In this document: piece after piece, positions 53,672 to 63,250 of the stretch
Layout of the letters: every line of letters begins with the position of its first letter
Numbering within the stretch: position 1 is the stretch's first letter
Assembly: GCF_000022485.1 (NCBI RefSeq)
Contig: NC_012623.1
Coordinates: forward strand, 1 to 64,000
From: Sulfolobus islandicus Y.N.15.51
GTDB taxonomy: Archaea > Thermoproteota > Thermoprotei_A > Sulfolobales > Sulfolobaceae
Direction: 5' to 3'
Length of the DNA: 64,000 nucleotides
Position numbers and translations under genes: made by a program
Notes under the pieces: generated by a model
Told to the model about the DNA's origin: nothing
Databases searched by the model: none
The model's input: the letters and a program-made list of their open reading frames with translations, nothing else

Positions 53672-55333
53672 CTAACCTATTTTTTTTTTTCTTTCAAGTT
53701 CCTTCTCGTCATACTTAAATAGTCTCATAAACTCTTCATAATACTGTTTTAGGTCCTTTATTTCTACATTTATTTTCTTAATTTCCTCCTCTATATCCTT
53801 TAAAGCTTCAATCCTATTATGAAGATTCTCTATTTCCTCGTTTAACTTTCTAAGTTGCTTTATTACATTATCGTAATTTGCCTTATTATTTGAGAGTTTT
53901 CTATATTCTTTTTCAATTTTATTTAATTCATCAGTGGTTTTCTTTAATTCTTCTTCCAGTTCATTCTTATCTAATTCTAATCGTGAAATGTAACTTTTTG
54001 CTTCTTCTACTATTTTTTGTTTGTGTTCCTCATCTAGGGGTCTTCCACATACCGGACAAGTTTCCCCCTTAACTTGACTAAGATTATTTATTATCTCATT
54101 TTTCTCAGATATTAGGCTTTCAACTTTACCTAATTGAGCTCGAAGATCAAGTTGTCTTTTTCTTTTCTCTTCCATAATTTGTTCAAGATTACCAATTCTA
54201 TCTATATCTTTAGAAAACTCACTTGCGTCTTTCTCTAAACGTTCTTTTAAATTTAGTTTGGAGTCTAAATTGGATTTCGATTTGAGATATTCTTCATGTT
54301 TTGGCTGTAATTCTTCCAGTTTTCTCTCCAATTCCTTGTATCTTAGATAATGTGGCTCAAGTTCTTTCTTTCTTTTGATAGCTTTTTCATATTCCTCAAT
54401 TTCCTTTTCTAAATTAAGTATATTATTGGATATCTCTATATAACTTCTCGATAAAACTTCATATTTTTCAAATTTTAATCTAAAATTCTTTAAATTGTCA
54501 AGTTCGTTTACCTCCTTTTCAAGCTTATCCATGTTTTCCGTTTGTCTTCTTAGTTCTTCTATACTCTTGTTTAATTCATTTAATTTAGTTTCTTTTACCT
54601 TTAAGATAGTGGTCAACTCTAAGTACTGATTTCTTTTCTTCTCATAATCTTCGAATTGTTTCTTTAACTCAGTTATTTGATTTTCCAAGTTCTTTATCTC
54701 ATCCTCCAGTTTTTTCCTATCTTTTTCTAACTCCAACACTCTATTTCTCTTCTCCTCCAAGTTCTTCTTAGAATCATTATAGTCTTGTTCTATCCTGTCT
54801 AACTCTCTTAACTTGTTTTCCAAATTCTTCTTAAATTCCACTATTGGACCTCTGCTATCAATAAGCTTCTCGATTGATTCCAACTTTAGAATTTTCCCCA
54901 TAATGTCTTGTAAATTCTCCAAAATTTTATCCAATTCTCCTTGTCTAACTATTATTGTTGATAGGGCAATATCTTTATCAATACCCAGAATTTTCTCTAT
55001 TTCATTAGAGACTACCGTTGCACTACGTGCAACTGGTATTTGATTCCGTATTAACCTATCTTCTGTAGTGCTTCTTATATCCCTTATTATTTCTATTTTA
55101 TCTTTTTCATTAGAAAGATGTAAGGTAACGCTCGCCTTATTTGAACCTTTTCTTATTAAGTTGTCGTTATTTCCTCTACTATGGGTTCTAAACAAGCTGA
55201 ATACTATGCCATCTATTATAGAACTCTTACCTGCTCCATTTTGTCCCACTATTACATTTATTTCGCCTAGAAAGTGTATTTCACTGTGTTCATGACTTAA
55301 AAAATTAGTCAAAGTAATTTTGTCAATTCTCAT
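53672..55333 (-). CDS. rad50: Rad50, N-terminal part (frameshifted)
   Basis: 553 residues. Walker A GQNGAGKSSIID, Q-loop IIVRQGELDKI, first coiled coil and the zinc hook ETCPVCGRPLDEEH (about 425-438) are intact. The frame ends at TAG 53672 right after an A11 run (minus strand, 53690-53680), which gives KKKIG instead of continuing into NRLDEMNKKK of the C-terminal part. Adding one A or removing two (A12 or A9) would restore a protein of 864-865 residues, the normal Sulfolobus size. Rad50 with Mre11 tethers and processes broken DNA ends. The break is either a sequencing error, a real mutation, or is corrected by slippage. Confidence 0.88.
   Translation of the reverse strand: MRIDKITLTNFLSHEHSEIHFLGEINVIVGQNGAGKSSIIDGIVFSLFRTHSRGNNDNLIRKGSNKASVTLHLSNEKDKIEIIRDIRSTTEDRLIRNQIPVARSATVVSNEIEKILGIDKDIALSTIIVRQGELDKILENLQDIMGKILKLESIEKLIDSRGPIVEFKKNLENKLRELDRIEQDYNDSKKNLEEKRNRVLELEKDRKKLEDEIKNLENQITELKKQFEDYEKKRNQYLELTTILKVKETKLNELNKSIEELRRQTENMDKLEKEVNELDNLKNFRLKFEKYEVLSRSYIEISNNILNLEKEIEEYEKAIKRKKELEPHYLRYKELERKLEELQPKHEEYLKSKSNLDSKLNLKERLEKDASEFSKDIDRIGNLEQIMEEKRKRQLDLRAQLGKVESLISEKNEIINNLSQVKGETCPVCGRPLDEEHKQKIVEEAKSYISRLELDKNELEEELKKTTDELNKIEKEYRKLSNNKANYDNVIKQLRKLNEEIENLHNRIEALKDIEEEIKKINVEIKDLKQYYEEFMRLFKYDEKELERKKKIG
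53680..53690 (-). other. A11 homopolymer at the rad50 frameshift
   Basis: Eleven consecutive T on the plus strand, A on the coding strand. The change of reading frame needed to join the two rad50 parts is located exactly here. Such a run can promote polymerase slippage in transcription or sequencing. Confidence 0.9.
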
Positions 55334-56475
55334 AAGTTAACACCTGTTAGTCTTTTTAATATCTCATTTACTATATCTTCAGAATCAACGTTCTTTATCA
55401 TTTGTAAAATTAAATTAGCCTCGTCCTCGTTGAACTTCTCGTATTTAGTAAGGTATTCGATTATTATCTTATCTAATCCCCTATCTTGCGGCAAGGTATA
55501 TGTTAAGTTGTCTACACTTTGAATAGTTTCATCTTTATATATTCTATAATAAAGTGCAATATCATTTAAAGGAAGTAACTCTCTGTAAAGTAGATCCTTT
55601 CTCATTCTTTCACCTTCTACGATAATGTGTAATATTGGCTTATTGTTTTCACCTTTATTATTTTTTAATAAATCACTTTTTATTTTCGATATGTCATTCT
55701 TCAGATTTTTTGTATTTATGGTTACAACTTTTTGTGGCCTTACTGTAGTATTTATCGTGGTAAGTGTAGGTAAGTCCTTTGAAAAGTCTATTAGGTATGC
55801 TCCTTTTCCAAATTTTTCATACCCTTCTATTTCCTCTTCTCTCATAATATCTGGAGAACCAGCTATAGCGATTATTGAACCGTCATCTTGAATAAGTCTC
55901 CACCTAGTATGCAAATGTCCTAAAGCATAATACCCAAAACCTTTAGGTAAACTTCCTAATTCCATTTGCCACGAACCATCATACGGCAATATCTGTTTTA
56001 CACCTTGATGTAGTAATAGGATACTCCTACTTGACTTTGGTTTTAAAGAGGATAACGTGCTAACCAATACGTTTTTTGAAACTGTGGGAATATGGGGGAT
56101 TCCGTATATTTCTATGTCTTTTATAATATATGGCTTATCATAATTCAAAATTTTGATTAAATCCAATTCAGTTAGAATATTATGAGGAATGATGTAACCT
56201 TTCCTCTTTGGAGTGTCGTGGTCCCCTGGTATTGAGAGAAATGGTATATTCGCATCTTTTAACTTTTTTAGGATTTTAACAGCTATTACTAATGCATTTG
56301 TAGTAGGATTCGAAACATCGAAAAGGTCTCCAGAATGTATTACTGCGTCAACACGTTCTTTAATAGCAATGTCAATTAGTTGTGAGAAAACATCGTAAAT
56401 ATCCTTTTCCCTTTCTGCTAGGGAGTGCTGTCTTTTTCCTAAATGAGTATCAGAAATATGTAGAATTTGTACCAT
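55330..56475 (-). CDS. mre11: Mre11 nuclease
   Basis: About 381 residues; ATG 56475 has ggtgat at good distance, while ATG 56478 overlaps the herA stop as ATGA. All phosphoesterase motifs are seen: HISDTHLGKR, IHSGDLFDV, IPGDHDTP, GIPHIP, LLLHQGV and LGHLHTR. A C-terminal cap and Rad50-binding helices follow. Mre11 is the Mn-dependent nuclease of the MR complex. Its own stop overlaps the rad50 start by 4 bases. Confidence 0.96.
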   Translation of the reverse strand: MVQILHISDTHLGKRQHSLAEREKDIYDVFSQLIDIAIKERVDAVIHSGDLFDVSNPTTNALVIAVKILKKLKDANIPFLSIPGDHDTPKRKGYIIPHNILTELDLIKILNYDKPYIIKDIEIYGIPHIPTVSKNVLVSTLSSLKPKSSRSILLLHQGVKQILPYDGSWQMELGSLPKGFGYYALGHLHTRWRLIQDDGSIIAIAGSPDIMREEEIEGYEKFGKGAYLIDFSKDLPTLTTINTTVRPQKVVTINTKNLKNDISKIKSDLLKNNKGENNKPILHIIVEGERMRKDLLYRELLPLNDIALYYRIYKDETIQSVDNLTYTLPQDRGLDKIIIEYLTKYEKFNEDEANLILQMIKNVDSEDIVNEILKRLTGVNL

Positions 56476-56477
56476 CA

Positions 56478-57980
56478 TCAATCACCAATTTCCGTTCCAA
56501 AGTCGGCAAAGCCTTTAGCTATTCTTTCATTTTCTTCTGCTCTCTTCCATTCCCCTATCATGTCGGGGTCTGATCCAAGCAATTTTCCTTCAAATATATC
56601 TATCTTCACAACTGCAGGTAATTTTACTATTTTACCTATAATTATAGCCTCACCAACGTCCAAGGAGGACAGTTGTTCAGCTAAATCTTCGCTTAGATTA
56701 TCACTTGACTCTAAGATGTATTTTTTATCAGTAGGTTCAATTATCTTTAAAATGATCTTGTTTGTCATTTGACTTAATATATTTTCATCTAGGCCTTTAG
56801 GCCTTTGACTTACTATTGTTAATCCAACTCCGAATTTTCTGCCCTCTCTTGCTATCCTGGACGCCCAGTACTTGGTTAATGTATTCTCGTTTTTAGACAA
56901 GAAAACGTGAGCTTCTTCTATTACGGCTATTATTGGGAATTTAAGGCCACTATTTTTGCTTCTTTTAAAATCTTTCCTAGAATCAAGGATTCTTCTTAAA
57001 TAATGTGAGACTACTGCATCCATTGAGTCTTCATCTAATTGTGTTAGGCTTACAACGTTTACCTTACCTCTCTTTACTTTTTCAATTATATCTGAAGATG
57101 TAAGATCAATGACGTTTGAATACCTATCCATGAATTCTTCGAACTTATTCAGTACCTCATCCTTTGCACTACTCTTTTTATCACTATTTCCTTGAGTTTC
57201 CAATTCGTCTCTCATTAGTTCATAAAATTGGCTATTTAGAGTAGAAAATGGTATTTGTCCTTCTTTTAGCTTTTTTCTTATCTCATTTGTTACCTTTATG
57301 AAAGCTCTTCTTAAAATTCTGTACTGTATAATTGCATTCTCTCTTATTTCTAGTAACGTAGAAAATTCCCTTGGGGTCATATAAAGAGGGTTAAGTTTAG
57401 GTTCAATACGATTTAGATTCTTTATATCGCTATCATAGTACTCTCCATGATAATCAAAGATAAGAACAGATCCCCCAAGTTCAGAAATTCTTTGAGAAAG
57501 AACTGCTACTGTATTTGACTTCCCAGAACCAGTAGCTGCTAAAATAGCTAAATGTCTTGCAAAGGAATTTATATTTAATTTAACCTCCACGTTTTTACCT
57601 ATTAAGCTTCCTATTCTAATTTGGCCATCTTGCGAATAAATACTTTTTAACTCCTCATCTTCAGCCTCTCTAGCTGGGGTTCCAGCGAACGGGGGTATAT
57701 CGGGCATTAAAAAGTGATTATTCATATCACATAACATTTTTACTTTAGCCTTTGTATAAACGGGTATGCTATTGTTGAATTGTTTTAATCTTTGAACGAT
57801 TTCTATATCATTCATATTATCATCTAGCATAGGGCTACCTCTAGTCACGTTTGTTATTAGTCCAAGGGCCTTAACGTTATCATATTCTAGAACAACATAA
57901 GTTCCTAATCTAACTGGCCTTTCAGCTAGTATCAAAGCCTCTTGTGTTGTAGCTTGACCAATTACATAACCAATTATCAT
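56478..57980 (-). CDS. herA: HerA bipolar DNA translocase (canonical)
   Basis: 500 residues. HAS-barrel N-terminus (GQATTQEALILAERPVRLGT), Walker A AATGSGKSNT (148-157), Walker B VIEEAHVFLS, arginine finger EGRKFGVGLTIVSQRPKG. HerA is hexameric and drives NurA at DNA ends. It is the first gene of the four-gene repair operon. An internal segment (ETQGNSDKKSSAKDEVLNKF) is a charged insertion. From memory the orthologue is SSO2251. Confidence 0.96.
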   Translation of the reverse strand: MIIGYVIGQATTQEALILAERPVRLGTYVVLEYDNVKALGLITNVTRGSPMLDDNMNDIEIVQRLKQFNNSIPVYTKAKVKMLCDMNNHFLMPDIPPFAGTPAREAEDEELKSIYSQDGQIRIGSLIGKNVEVKLNINSFARHLAILAATGSGKSNTVAVLSQRISELGGSVLIFDYHGEYYDSDIKNLNRIEPKLNPLYMTPREFSTLLEIRENAIIQYRILRRAFIKVTNEIRKKLKEGQIPFSTLNSQFYELMRDELETQGNSDKKSSAKDEVLNKFEEFMDRYSNVIDLTSSDIIEKVKRGKVNVVSLTQLDEDSMDAVVSHYLRRILDSRKDFKRSKNSGLKFPIIAVIEEAHVFLSKNENTLTKYWASRIAREGRKFGVGLTIVSQRPKGLDENILSQMTNKIILKIIEPTDKKYILESSDNLSEDLAEQLSSLDVGEAIIIGKIVKLPAVVKIDIFEGKLLGSDPDMIGEWKRAEENERIAKGFADFGTEIGD

Positions 57981-58075
57981 GTATAGATAAAATACTATTG
58001 GCTTCCTAAAATGGTTTACTCATTGTAGAAGAGTAATACCTAGAAATGGGAAAAATTTAAAAAGCAAAAATAGCT

Positions 58076-58624
58076 TTATAAGGCTTTGGCGACAGATTTG
58101 ATTGTTTCTGAGATTTTTGCTTCTTGTTCAGCGAATGTGCATAGCATTTTTTCAATGTCTTCGTGTCCTTCTTGTTTTGCTGTCATTGCAACCTTATTAT
58201 ACTCACTTATATGTTGTTCTTGCTCTTCTTTAGCCATTTCATTTAAGACTTTAGAAACCTTTGCTATCGTTTCTGCAATCTTAGCCTCTTGATCCGCAAA
58301 ACTGCATAGCATTTTTTCAATGTCTTCGTGTCCTTCTTGTTTTGCTGTCATTGCAACCTTATTATACTCACTTATATGTTGTTCTTGCTCTTCTTTAGCC
58401 ATTTCCCCTACTACTCCTCTTAATTCTTGGTTCTTTAATAAGGTCTCGAAGATTGCCTTAGCATGCCCTAATTCTACTAATGCCTTCTCTCTTAATGCCT
58501 TAGCTTCTTCTTTTTTTCCTAATTGCTCTAATTTCTCAGCTACTAGCATTAATGACATAAAATCTTCTGCATTTGCTTTAAATAACTCCTTTAGACCCAT
58601 TTCGGTTTCTTTTCCGAGAGCCAT
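58076..58624 (-). CDS. ferritin-like/rubrerythrin-like protein with internal tandem repeat
   Basis: 182 residues from ATG 58624 with ggtg upstream (GTG 58633 adds three). Residues 1-70 form the first helical pair (AEDFMSLMLVAEKLEQLG, VELGHAKAIFE with E-x-x-H). The rest consists of two copies of a 55-residue unit starting EMAKEEQEQHISEYNKVAMT; 34 residues of each are identical. Such E-x-x-H helices bind di-iron or other metals, as in rubrerythrin or the VIT/CCC1 cytoplasmic domain. The duplicated copy has no second E-x-x-H His, so the extra unit may be structural. A single-gene unit with its own promoter. Confidence 0.85.
   Translation of the reverse strand: MALGKETEMGLKELFKANAEDFMSLMLVAEKLEQLGKKEEAKALREKALVELGHAKAIFETLLKNQELRGVVGEMAKEEQEQHISEYNKVAMTAKQEGHEDIEKMLCSFADQEAKIAETIAKVSKVLNEMAKEEQEQHISEYNKVAMTAKQEGHEDIEKMLCTFAEQEAKISETIKSVAKAL
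58138..58240. repeat. 103-bp direct repeat, copy A
   Basis: Identical over 103 bases to copy B, 165 bp away (55 codons). The flanking codons of the two units differ, so only this block is kept identical. Confidence 0.9.
58303..58405. repeat. 103-bp direct repeat, copy B
   Basis: Second copy of the identical block inside the ferritin-like gene. Both copies are in frame, so loss or gain of one by recombination would keep the protein readable. Confidence 0.9.
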
Positions 58625-58793
58625 AACAAACACCTACATTAATATACTAATCCAAGGTTTATAAACTTTAATTATAGTCTAACTTAATATTGTTATCATT
58701 CCATCACACATAATAATACTGTTCTAAGTTACTAGAAAGCTTACATGAAGAAGTACTAATTAAAATTATAAGGATATTCCTCCTATTTAAGCT

Positions 58794-58850
58794 TAGCGTG
58801 ATGAATAACTCCAATCCTGATCAATGATGTAGTAACTCGCGACTGAATTG
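58794..58850 (+). ncRNA. C/D box guide sRNA
   Basis: C box GTGATGA (58798-58804), 12-base guide ataactccaatc, D' box CTGA (58817-58820), 4-base spacer, C' box TGATGT (58825-58830, one mismatch), 12-base guide agtaactcgcga, D box CTGA (58843-58846). Both guide spaces are exactly 12, the spacing required for symmetrical archaeal C/D RNPs. A TATA-like attaaaattata (58758-58769) is at the right distance for its own promoter. It is in the gap between the ferritin-like gene and nnr. Targets of the two guides would be gattggagttat and tcgcgagttact. Confidence 0.85.
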
Positions 58851-58881
58851 CATTTATACCCATTTTTTTATATTCAAGTAT

Positions 58882-60387
58882 ATGATTTCGGTAAAAGAAA
58901 TGAGGGCTTTGGAAATAAATAGTTCTGCTTTAGGCGTGTCTACATTAATACTCATGGAGAATGCAGGTAGATCCGTTAAAGACGAAATAGTAAAGAGATT
59001 TAACGTAAAGGATAAGGTAGCATATGTTTATGTAGGACATGGTGGAAAAGGTGGTGACGGGTTGGTTGCGGCGAGACATTTAGCCGATGAAGGTGCTAAG
59101 GTAACCGTAATTTTATTGGGAGAAAATAAACACGAGGATGCAATCCTTAATCTTAATGTCATAGAAGAGATGGACTATTCAATAACGTTAGTTGAGATAA
59201 AGGATATGGATGAACTAAAGCCAATCTCTGCTGATATTTTAATCGATGCCATGTTAGGTACGGGATTCTCTGGAAAGCCAAGAGAACCGTTTAGAAGTGC
59301 GATAAAAGCGTTCAACAATAGTAAAGGGTTCAAGGTTTCTATAGACGTTCCTTCCGGGATAAATGCTGATACTGGTGAAGCATATGAAGACGAATATGTT
59401 AAACCGGATCTGGTTGTCACGTTTCACGATATCAAACCTGGCTTATTAAAGTATAATTTCAATACTGTGGTCACGAAAATAGGTATTCCAGTAGAAGCCC
59501 AAATATATGTTGGGCCAGGGGATTTGATAGTTAACGTGCGTAGTAGACCTTATTACTCTAAGAAGGGTGATAGTGGAAGAGTACTAGTAATTGGAGGAAG
59601 TTACACTTTTAGTGGTGCTCCAACTCTAGCCGCTATGGGTGCTTTGAGAGCTGGAGCTGATCTAGTTTATGTAGCATCACCAGAGGATACGGCTAGAATT
59701 ATAGCAGGATACTCTCCAGACTTAATTACAATAAAATTAAGGGGAAAGAACTTTTCTCCAGACAATTTTGAAGAATTGAAATCATGGATAGATAGAGCAG
59801 ACGTAGTGGTTATAGGTCCGGGAATGGGTCTAGCTGAGGAGACTATTGAGGCTTCTAAACTAATTGTGAATTATGTTAAAGAGAAGAATAAGCTAGCTGT
59901 TATTGATGCTGATGCACTTAAGGCAATAAGTGGGTTCGATTTGTATGAAAATGCTGTAATAACACCTCATGCAGGAGAATTCAAGATATTCTTTGGAGAA
60001 GAACCGAATAAGAACATAAGAGATAGAATAAGCCAAGTAATTAGATATGCTAAGAAATGTAAATGTACGGTTCTACTTAAGGGGTATGTTGATATAATAA
60101 GTGATGGTAAAAGGTTTAAATTAAATAAATCTGGTAACCCAGGTATGACCGTGGGAGGGAGTGGGGATACGTTGACTGGTATAATAGCAACATTAATGGC
60201 TCAAAAAATCGAACCATTTATAGCCGCATATTTAGGGGTTTTCATAAATAGCCTAGCTGGAACTTTAGCATATAATAGGCTCGGAGCTCATTTGACACCT
60301 ACTGATATAATAAATGAAATTCCAAATGTGATAAATAATCCCTTGGATTCTTTCAAAAGAAAATTGTATAAAAGAGTTTTAAGTTGA
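58882..60387 (+). CDS. nnr: bifunctional NAD(P)H-hydrate repair enzyme
   Basis: 501 residues, two domains. The N-terminal epimerase (YjeF_N) has LILMENAGRSV and GHGGKGGDGLVAARHL; the C-terminal dehydratase (YjeF_C, ribokinase-like) has VLVIGGSYTFSGAPTLAAMGA, IGPGMG, VIDADAL, TPHAGEF and GNPGMTVGGSGDTLTG. It repairs damaged NAD(P)H hydrates with ADP or ATP. ATG 58882. Its 3' end overlaps the convergent peroxiredoxin gene by 9 bases. Confidence 0.96.
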   Translation: MISVKEMRALEINSSALGVSTLILMENAGRSVKDEIVKRFNVKDKVAYVYVGHGGKGGDGLVAARHLADEGAKVTVILLGENKHEDAILNLNVIEEMDYSITLVEIKDMDELKPISADILIDAMLGTGFSGKPREPFRSAIKAFNNSKGFKVSIDVPSGINADTGEAYEDEYVKPDLVVTFHDIKPGLLKYNFNTVVTKIGIPVEAQIYVGPGDLIVNVRSRPYYSKKGDSGRVLVIGGSYTFSGAPTLAAMGALRAGADLVYVASPEDTARIIAGYSPDLITIKLRGKNFSPDNFEELKSWIDRADVVVIGPGMGLAEETIEASKLIVNYVKEKNKLAVIDADALKAISGFDLYENAVITPHAGEFKIFFGEEPNKNIRDRISQVIRYAKKCKCTVLLKGYVDIISDGKRFKLNKSGNPGMTVGGSGDTLTGIIATLMAQKIEPFIAAYLGVFINSLAGTLAYNRLGAHLTPTDIINEIPNVINNPLDSFKRKLYKRVLS

Positions 60388-60828
60388 GTTTTGTTCCTTT
60401 ATTATCTCTAATGATTTGTCAGCGTGTTCCTCTGCCTTCTTCAGATTTTTCAAGATATCTACTATTTTGCCATTTTCGTCTATTATGAAAGTCACTCTTT
60501 GGGCACTAGTCCCCCTTTCGTTTAACACACTATAAAGTTTCGATATTGTTTTCTGGGCGTCGGCAACTATTGGGAATTTAGCTCCATATTTCTCTGCGAA
60601 TTTTTTCTGGGTATCAATTTTATCTACACTAACACCTATTACCTCAGCATTCAATTTTTTGAATTCGTCATAGAGTTCAGTAAATCTTTGTAGTTCCCTT
60701 GTACAACCACTAGTAAAGGATTTTGGGTAGAAGTATAATATTACTTTTTTCCCTCTAAAATCTGATAACTTAATTTTTCCGAGAGTGGATTCAGCCTCGA
60801 AATCTGGTGCTTCTTCTCCTACGTTCAT
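60379..60828 (-). CDS. Bcp-type peroxiredoxin
   Basis: 149 residues of the PrxQ/Bcp group. Peroxidatic Cys is Cys 42 in YPKSFTSGCTREL, with the Thr/Ser at -3 replaced by a T-S-G arrangement. The resolving Cys seen in some Bcp (five residues later) is absent, so it would be a one-Cys enzyme. VIGVSVDKIDTQKKFAEKYG and RVTFIIDENGKI complete the fold. It reduces peroxides. From memory it is Bcp3 of S. solfataricus. Confidence 0.92.
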   Translation of the reverse strand: MNVGEEAPDFEAESTLGKIKLSDFRGKKVILYFYPKSFTSGCTRELQRFTELYDEFKKLNAEVIGVSVDKIDTQKKFAEKYGAKFPIVADAQKTISKLYSVLNERGTSAQRVTFIIDENGKIVDILKNLKKAEEHADKSLEIIKEQNST

Positions 60829-60908
60829 ACTAATTTAATTCTTGCGTAATTCGAATATAAGAATTTAGACAAAATATTTTTACTTCTTACTCGTAGTCAG
60901 TTAGTAAA

Positions 60909-62444
60909 ATGAGAATCATACCACGTACTATGTCAACACAACATCCCGATAATGCGAAAGTACCAGAGTGGGCAAAAAGCGAAGTTATCGAAGGAGAAGA
61001 TGAAGTTAAAGAAGCCTTCCTAGCTTATAGTATGTATGGAGTTCATGAGGTAATGTGGGATGCTGAGGGAAAAGACGTAGATACCCATGTGGTAAGAAAG
61101 TTATTGTCAAATTATCCAGACTACTTTAGAGAACATATTTTAGGTAAAGATGTATTTTTAACTTATAGGTTACCTAACCCAAAGGTGGAAGGTGCTGATA
61201 GAAAAGTATTTGCCGAAACCATGGAGAGCATTCCAATAACTTATGATTTGGCAGAGAAATTTTACGGTAATGGGATTACGGTACCAGTTTTTGAAGTAAT
61301 TTTACCAATGACAACTAGTAATTTGGAGATAATAAGTGTGGCTAGGTATTACGAAAAAGCAGTTGCAAATGAAGATGAACTAGAACTTTACGATGGTGTA
61401 AAAGTAAAGGATTTAGTTGGAGAAATATATCCTAAAGTAATAGAAGTTATACCACTAGTCGAAGATAGGGACTCTCTTCAAAATATTGACAATATAGTGG
61501 AGGGATATTATAAGGTAATTAAACCTAAGTATATGAGAGTCTTTTTAGCCAGGTCGGATCCAGCAATGAATTATGGAATGATAACAGCTGTTCTGTCAGT
61601 AAAGATTGCCTTAAGTGAGTTATACAAACTTTCAGAATCGTTAAACTTTGAAATATATCCAATAATTGGTGTTGGTTCACTTCCATTTAGAGGCCATTTA
61701 TCTCCTGAAAACTATGAAAAAGTATTGGAAGAGTATAAGGGAGTTTATACATATACGATTCAATCAGCGTTTAAGTATGACTATGATTACGACAAAGTAA
61801 AAAGTGCTATTTCTTCAATAAATAACTCACGGATTGGCCCAGCTAAAATATTGGAAAAGTATGAGGAAGATGTTCTAAGAAAGATAACGATCTTATATAC
61901 TGAACGTTACCAGCCAATTATAGAAAATCTTGCAAACGCTATAAATGACGTCTCCGTGTTACTTCCTAGAAGAAGAGCCAGAAAACTTCATATTGGCCTT
62001 TTTGGATATTCTAGAAGCGCAGGCAAGGTTAGCTTACCTAGGGCAATTTCTTTCGTGGGTTCACTATATTCAATAGGAATACCACCAGAACTAATAGGAA
62101 TTTCGTCTTTAAGCAATTTAGATGAGAAAGAGTGGGATATATTCAAACAGAATTACGTTAATTTTAAACATGATCTACAAACTGCTGCGAGATTCTTTAA
62201 TTGGGAGTCGTTCGAATTAATTAAGGATATATGGAAAATTAGTGAGGATACTATAGCAAAGATCAAGGAAGATATCGATTACGCTGAGAGCGTGATAGGC
62301 ATAAAATTAGGAGGCATAGATTACGATAGTAGAAAACATATCCTAATGTCTTCGCTATTTTTACTATCATTTAAAGAGAAAATCCTTCAAGAATCTAAGA
62401 AGTATTTATATGAGATGGCATTAATTAGAAGATCCTTGGGATGA
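60909..62444 (+). CDS. ppcA: archaeal-type phosphoenolpyruvate carboxylase
   Basis: 511 residues, the small archaeal PEPC (about half of the bacterial enzyme). Motifs: [59 protein letters not shown] and [20 protein letters not shown]. It fixes bicarbonate onto PEP to give oxaloacetate and is aspartate sensitive in Sulfolobus (family knowledge). TATA atattttta (60872-60880) is about 30 bp before ATG. The next gene overlaps its stop by ATGA. Confidence 0.96.
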   Translation: MRIIPRTMSTQHPDNAKVPEWAKSEVIEGEDEVKEAFLAYSMYGVHEVMWDAEGKDVDTHVVRKLLSNYPDYFREHILGKDVFLTYRLPNPKVEGADRKVFAETMESIPITYDLAEKFYGNGITVPVFEVILPMTTSNLEIISVARYYEKAVANEDELELYDGVKVKDLVGEIYPKVIEVIPLVEDRDSLQNIDNIVEGYYKVIKPKYMRVFLARSDPAMNYGMITAVLSVKIALSELYKLSESLNFEIYPIIGVGSLPFRGHLSPENYEKVLEEYKGVYTYTIQSAFKYDYDYDKVKSAISSINNSRIGPAKILEKYEEDVLRKITILYTERYQPIIENLANAINDVSVLLPRRRARKLHIGLFGYSRSAGKVSLPRAISFVGSLYSIGIPPELIGISSLSNLDEKEWDIFKQNYVNFKHDLQTAARFFNWESFELIKDIWKISEDTIAKIKEDIDYAESVIGIKLGGIDYDSRKHILMSSLFLLSFKEKILQESKKYLYEMALIRRSLG

Positions 62445-63250
62445 GAATACTAGTAAACGGTCTACTACCACTGGATTCGGGTAAGACAACATTTTCATTA
62501 TCCATTATTCGACTATTTAATCAAGTAGGAATCAGATTGTTTCCATTCAAGCCAATTGCCGGGCATAATGCTTGGTATAGCTTTAACACTCTCATAAGGA
62601 GTGAAGAGTTAGGAATATTGGTTGGGAATGATGCTTTAAAGTATTATGATGAAACAAAATATGATATTAGGAGAATTAATCCATTTGCTGTTCTTTTCGT
62701 TCCTATAGATTTGGAAAAGCTAAGCTACAACGTATCTCTATATAATATGATAATGGAGTATGGATTTCCATATTTAATAAGGTTAAGCGACTGCATTAAT
62801 GGGATAGATCAGTATTTTGTAAACAGTAGTGCAGATATATATGTGCCGAAATCAATGCTGAAATTTACTAGAAACCTAGCCTTAAAATTTAATGCAAAAT
62901 CATATGATAAAATGAGAGAGATAATAGACGCTTCTCCACAACTAGTAGACAATTGTACTATAGATGTATTTAGAAACTATGAAAACGTGATAATAGAGTC
63001 CTATAATGACTCAGCTTCTCCCACTTATAATTCGGCTGACGTAGATTACGTGTTTACAGTCTCCCCTACAAAAGCGTTTCTCATAAAAGGTGAGGAATTT
63101 AAGAAGGCCTTATCATTATTTTCAATCCCGGCATGGAATGTTAGAGTCTCCACTCTTATAAAGTATCTAAAAATAGGGAAAAGTTTTGAAATAGATGTAG
63201 GAGAAAGAGTAGCTAAAGACGAGATTCTAGATATATTACTCAAGTCTTAG
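62441..63250 (+). CDS. P-loop ATPase-like protein, unknown
   Basis: 269 residues. A P-loop [16 protein letters not shown] (7-22) is like that of dethiobiotin synthase or cobyric acid synthase type ATPases, and the [10 protein letters not shown] segment after it fits the same group. No clear Walker B. ATGA overlap with ppcA implies co-transcription. The C-terminus holds a beta domain. Role unknown. It overlaps the next convergent gene by 11 bases. Confidence 0.8.
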   Translation: MRILVNGLLPLDSGKTTFSLSIIRLFNQVGIRLFPFKPIAGHNAWYSFNTLIRSEELGILVGNDALKYYDETKYDIRRINPFAVLFVPIDLEKLSYNVSLYNMIMEYGFPYLIRLSDCINGIDQYFVNSSADIYVPKSMLKFTRNLALKFNAKSYDKMREIIDASPQLVDNCTIDVFRNYENVIIESYNDSASPTYNSADVDYVFTVSPTKAFLIKGEEFKKALSLFSIPAWNVRVSTLIKYLKIGKSFEIDVGERVAKDEILDILLKS

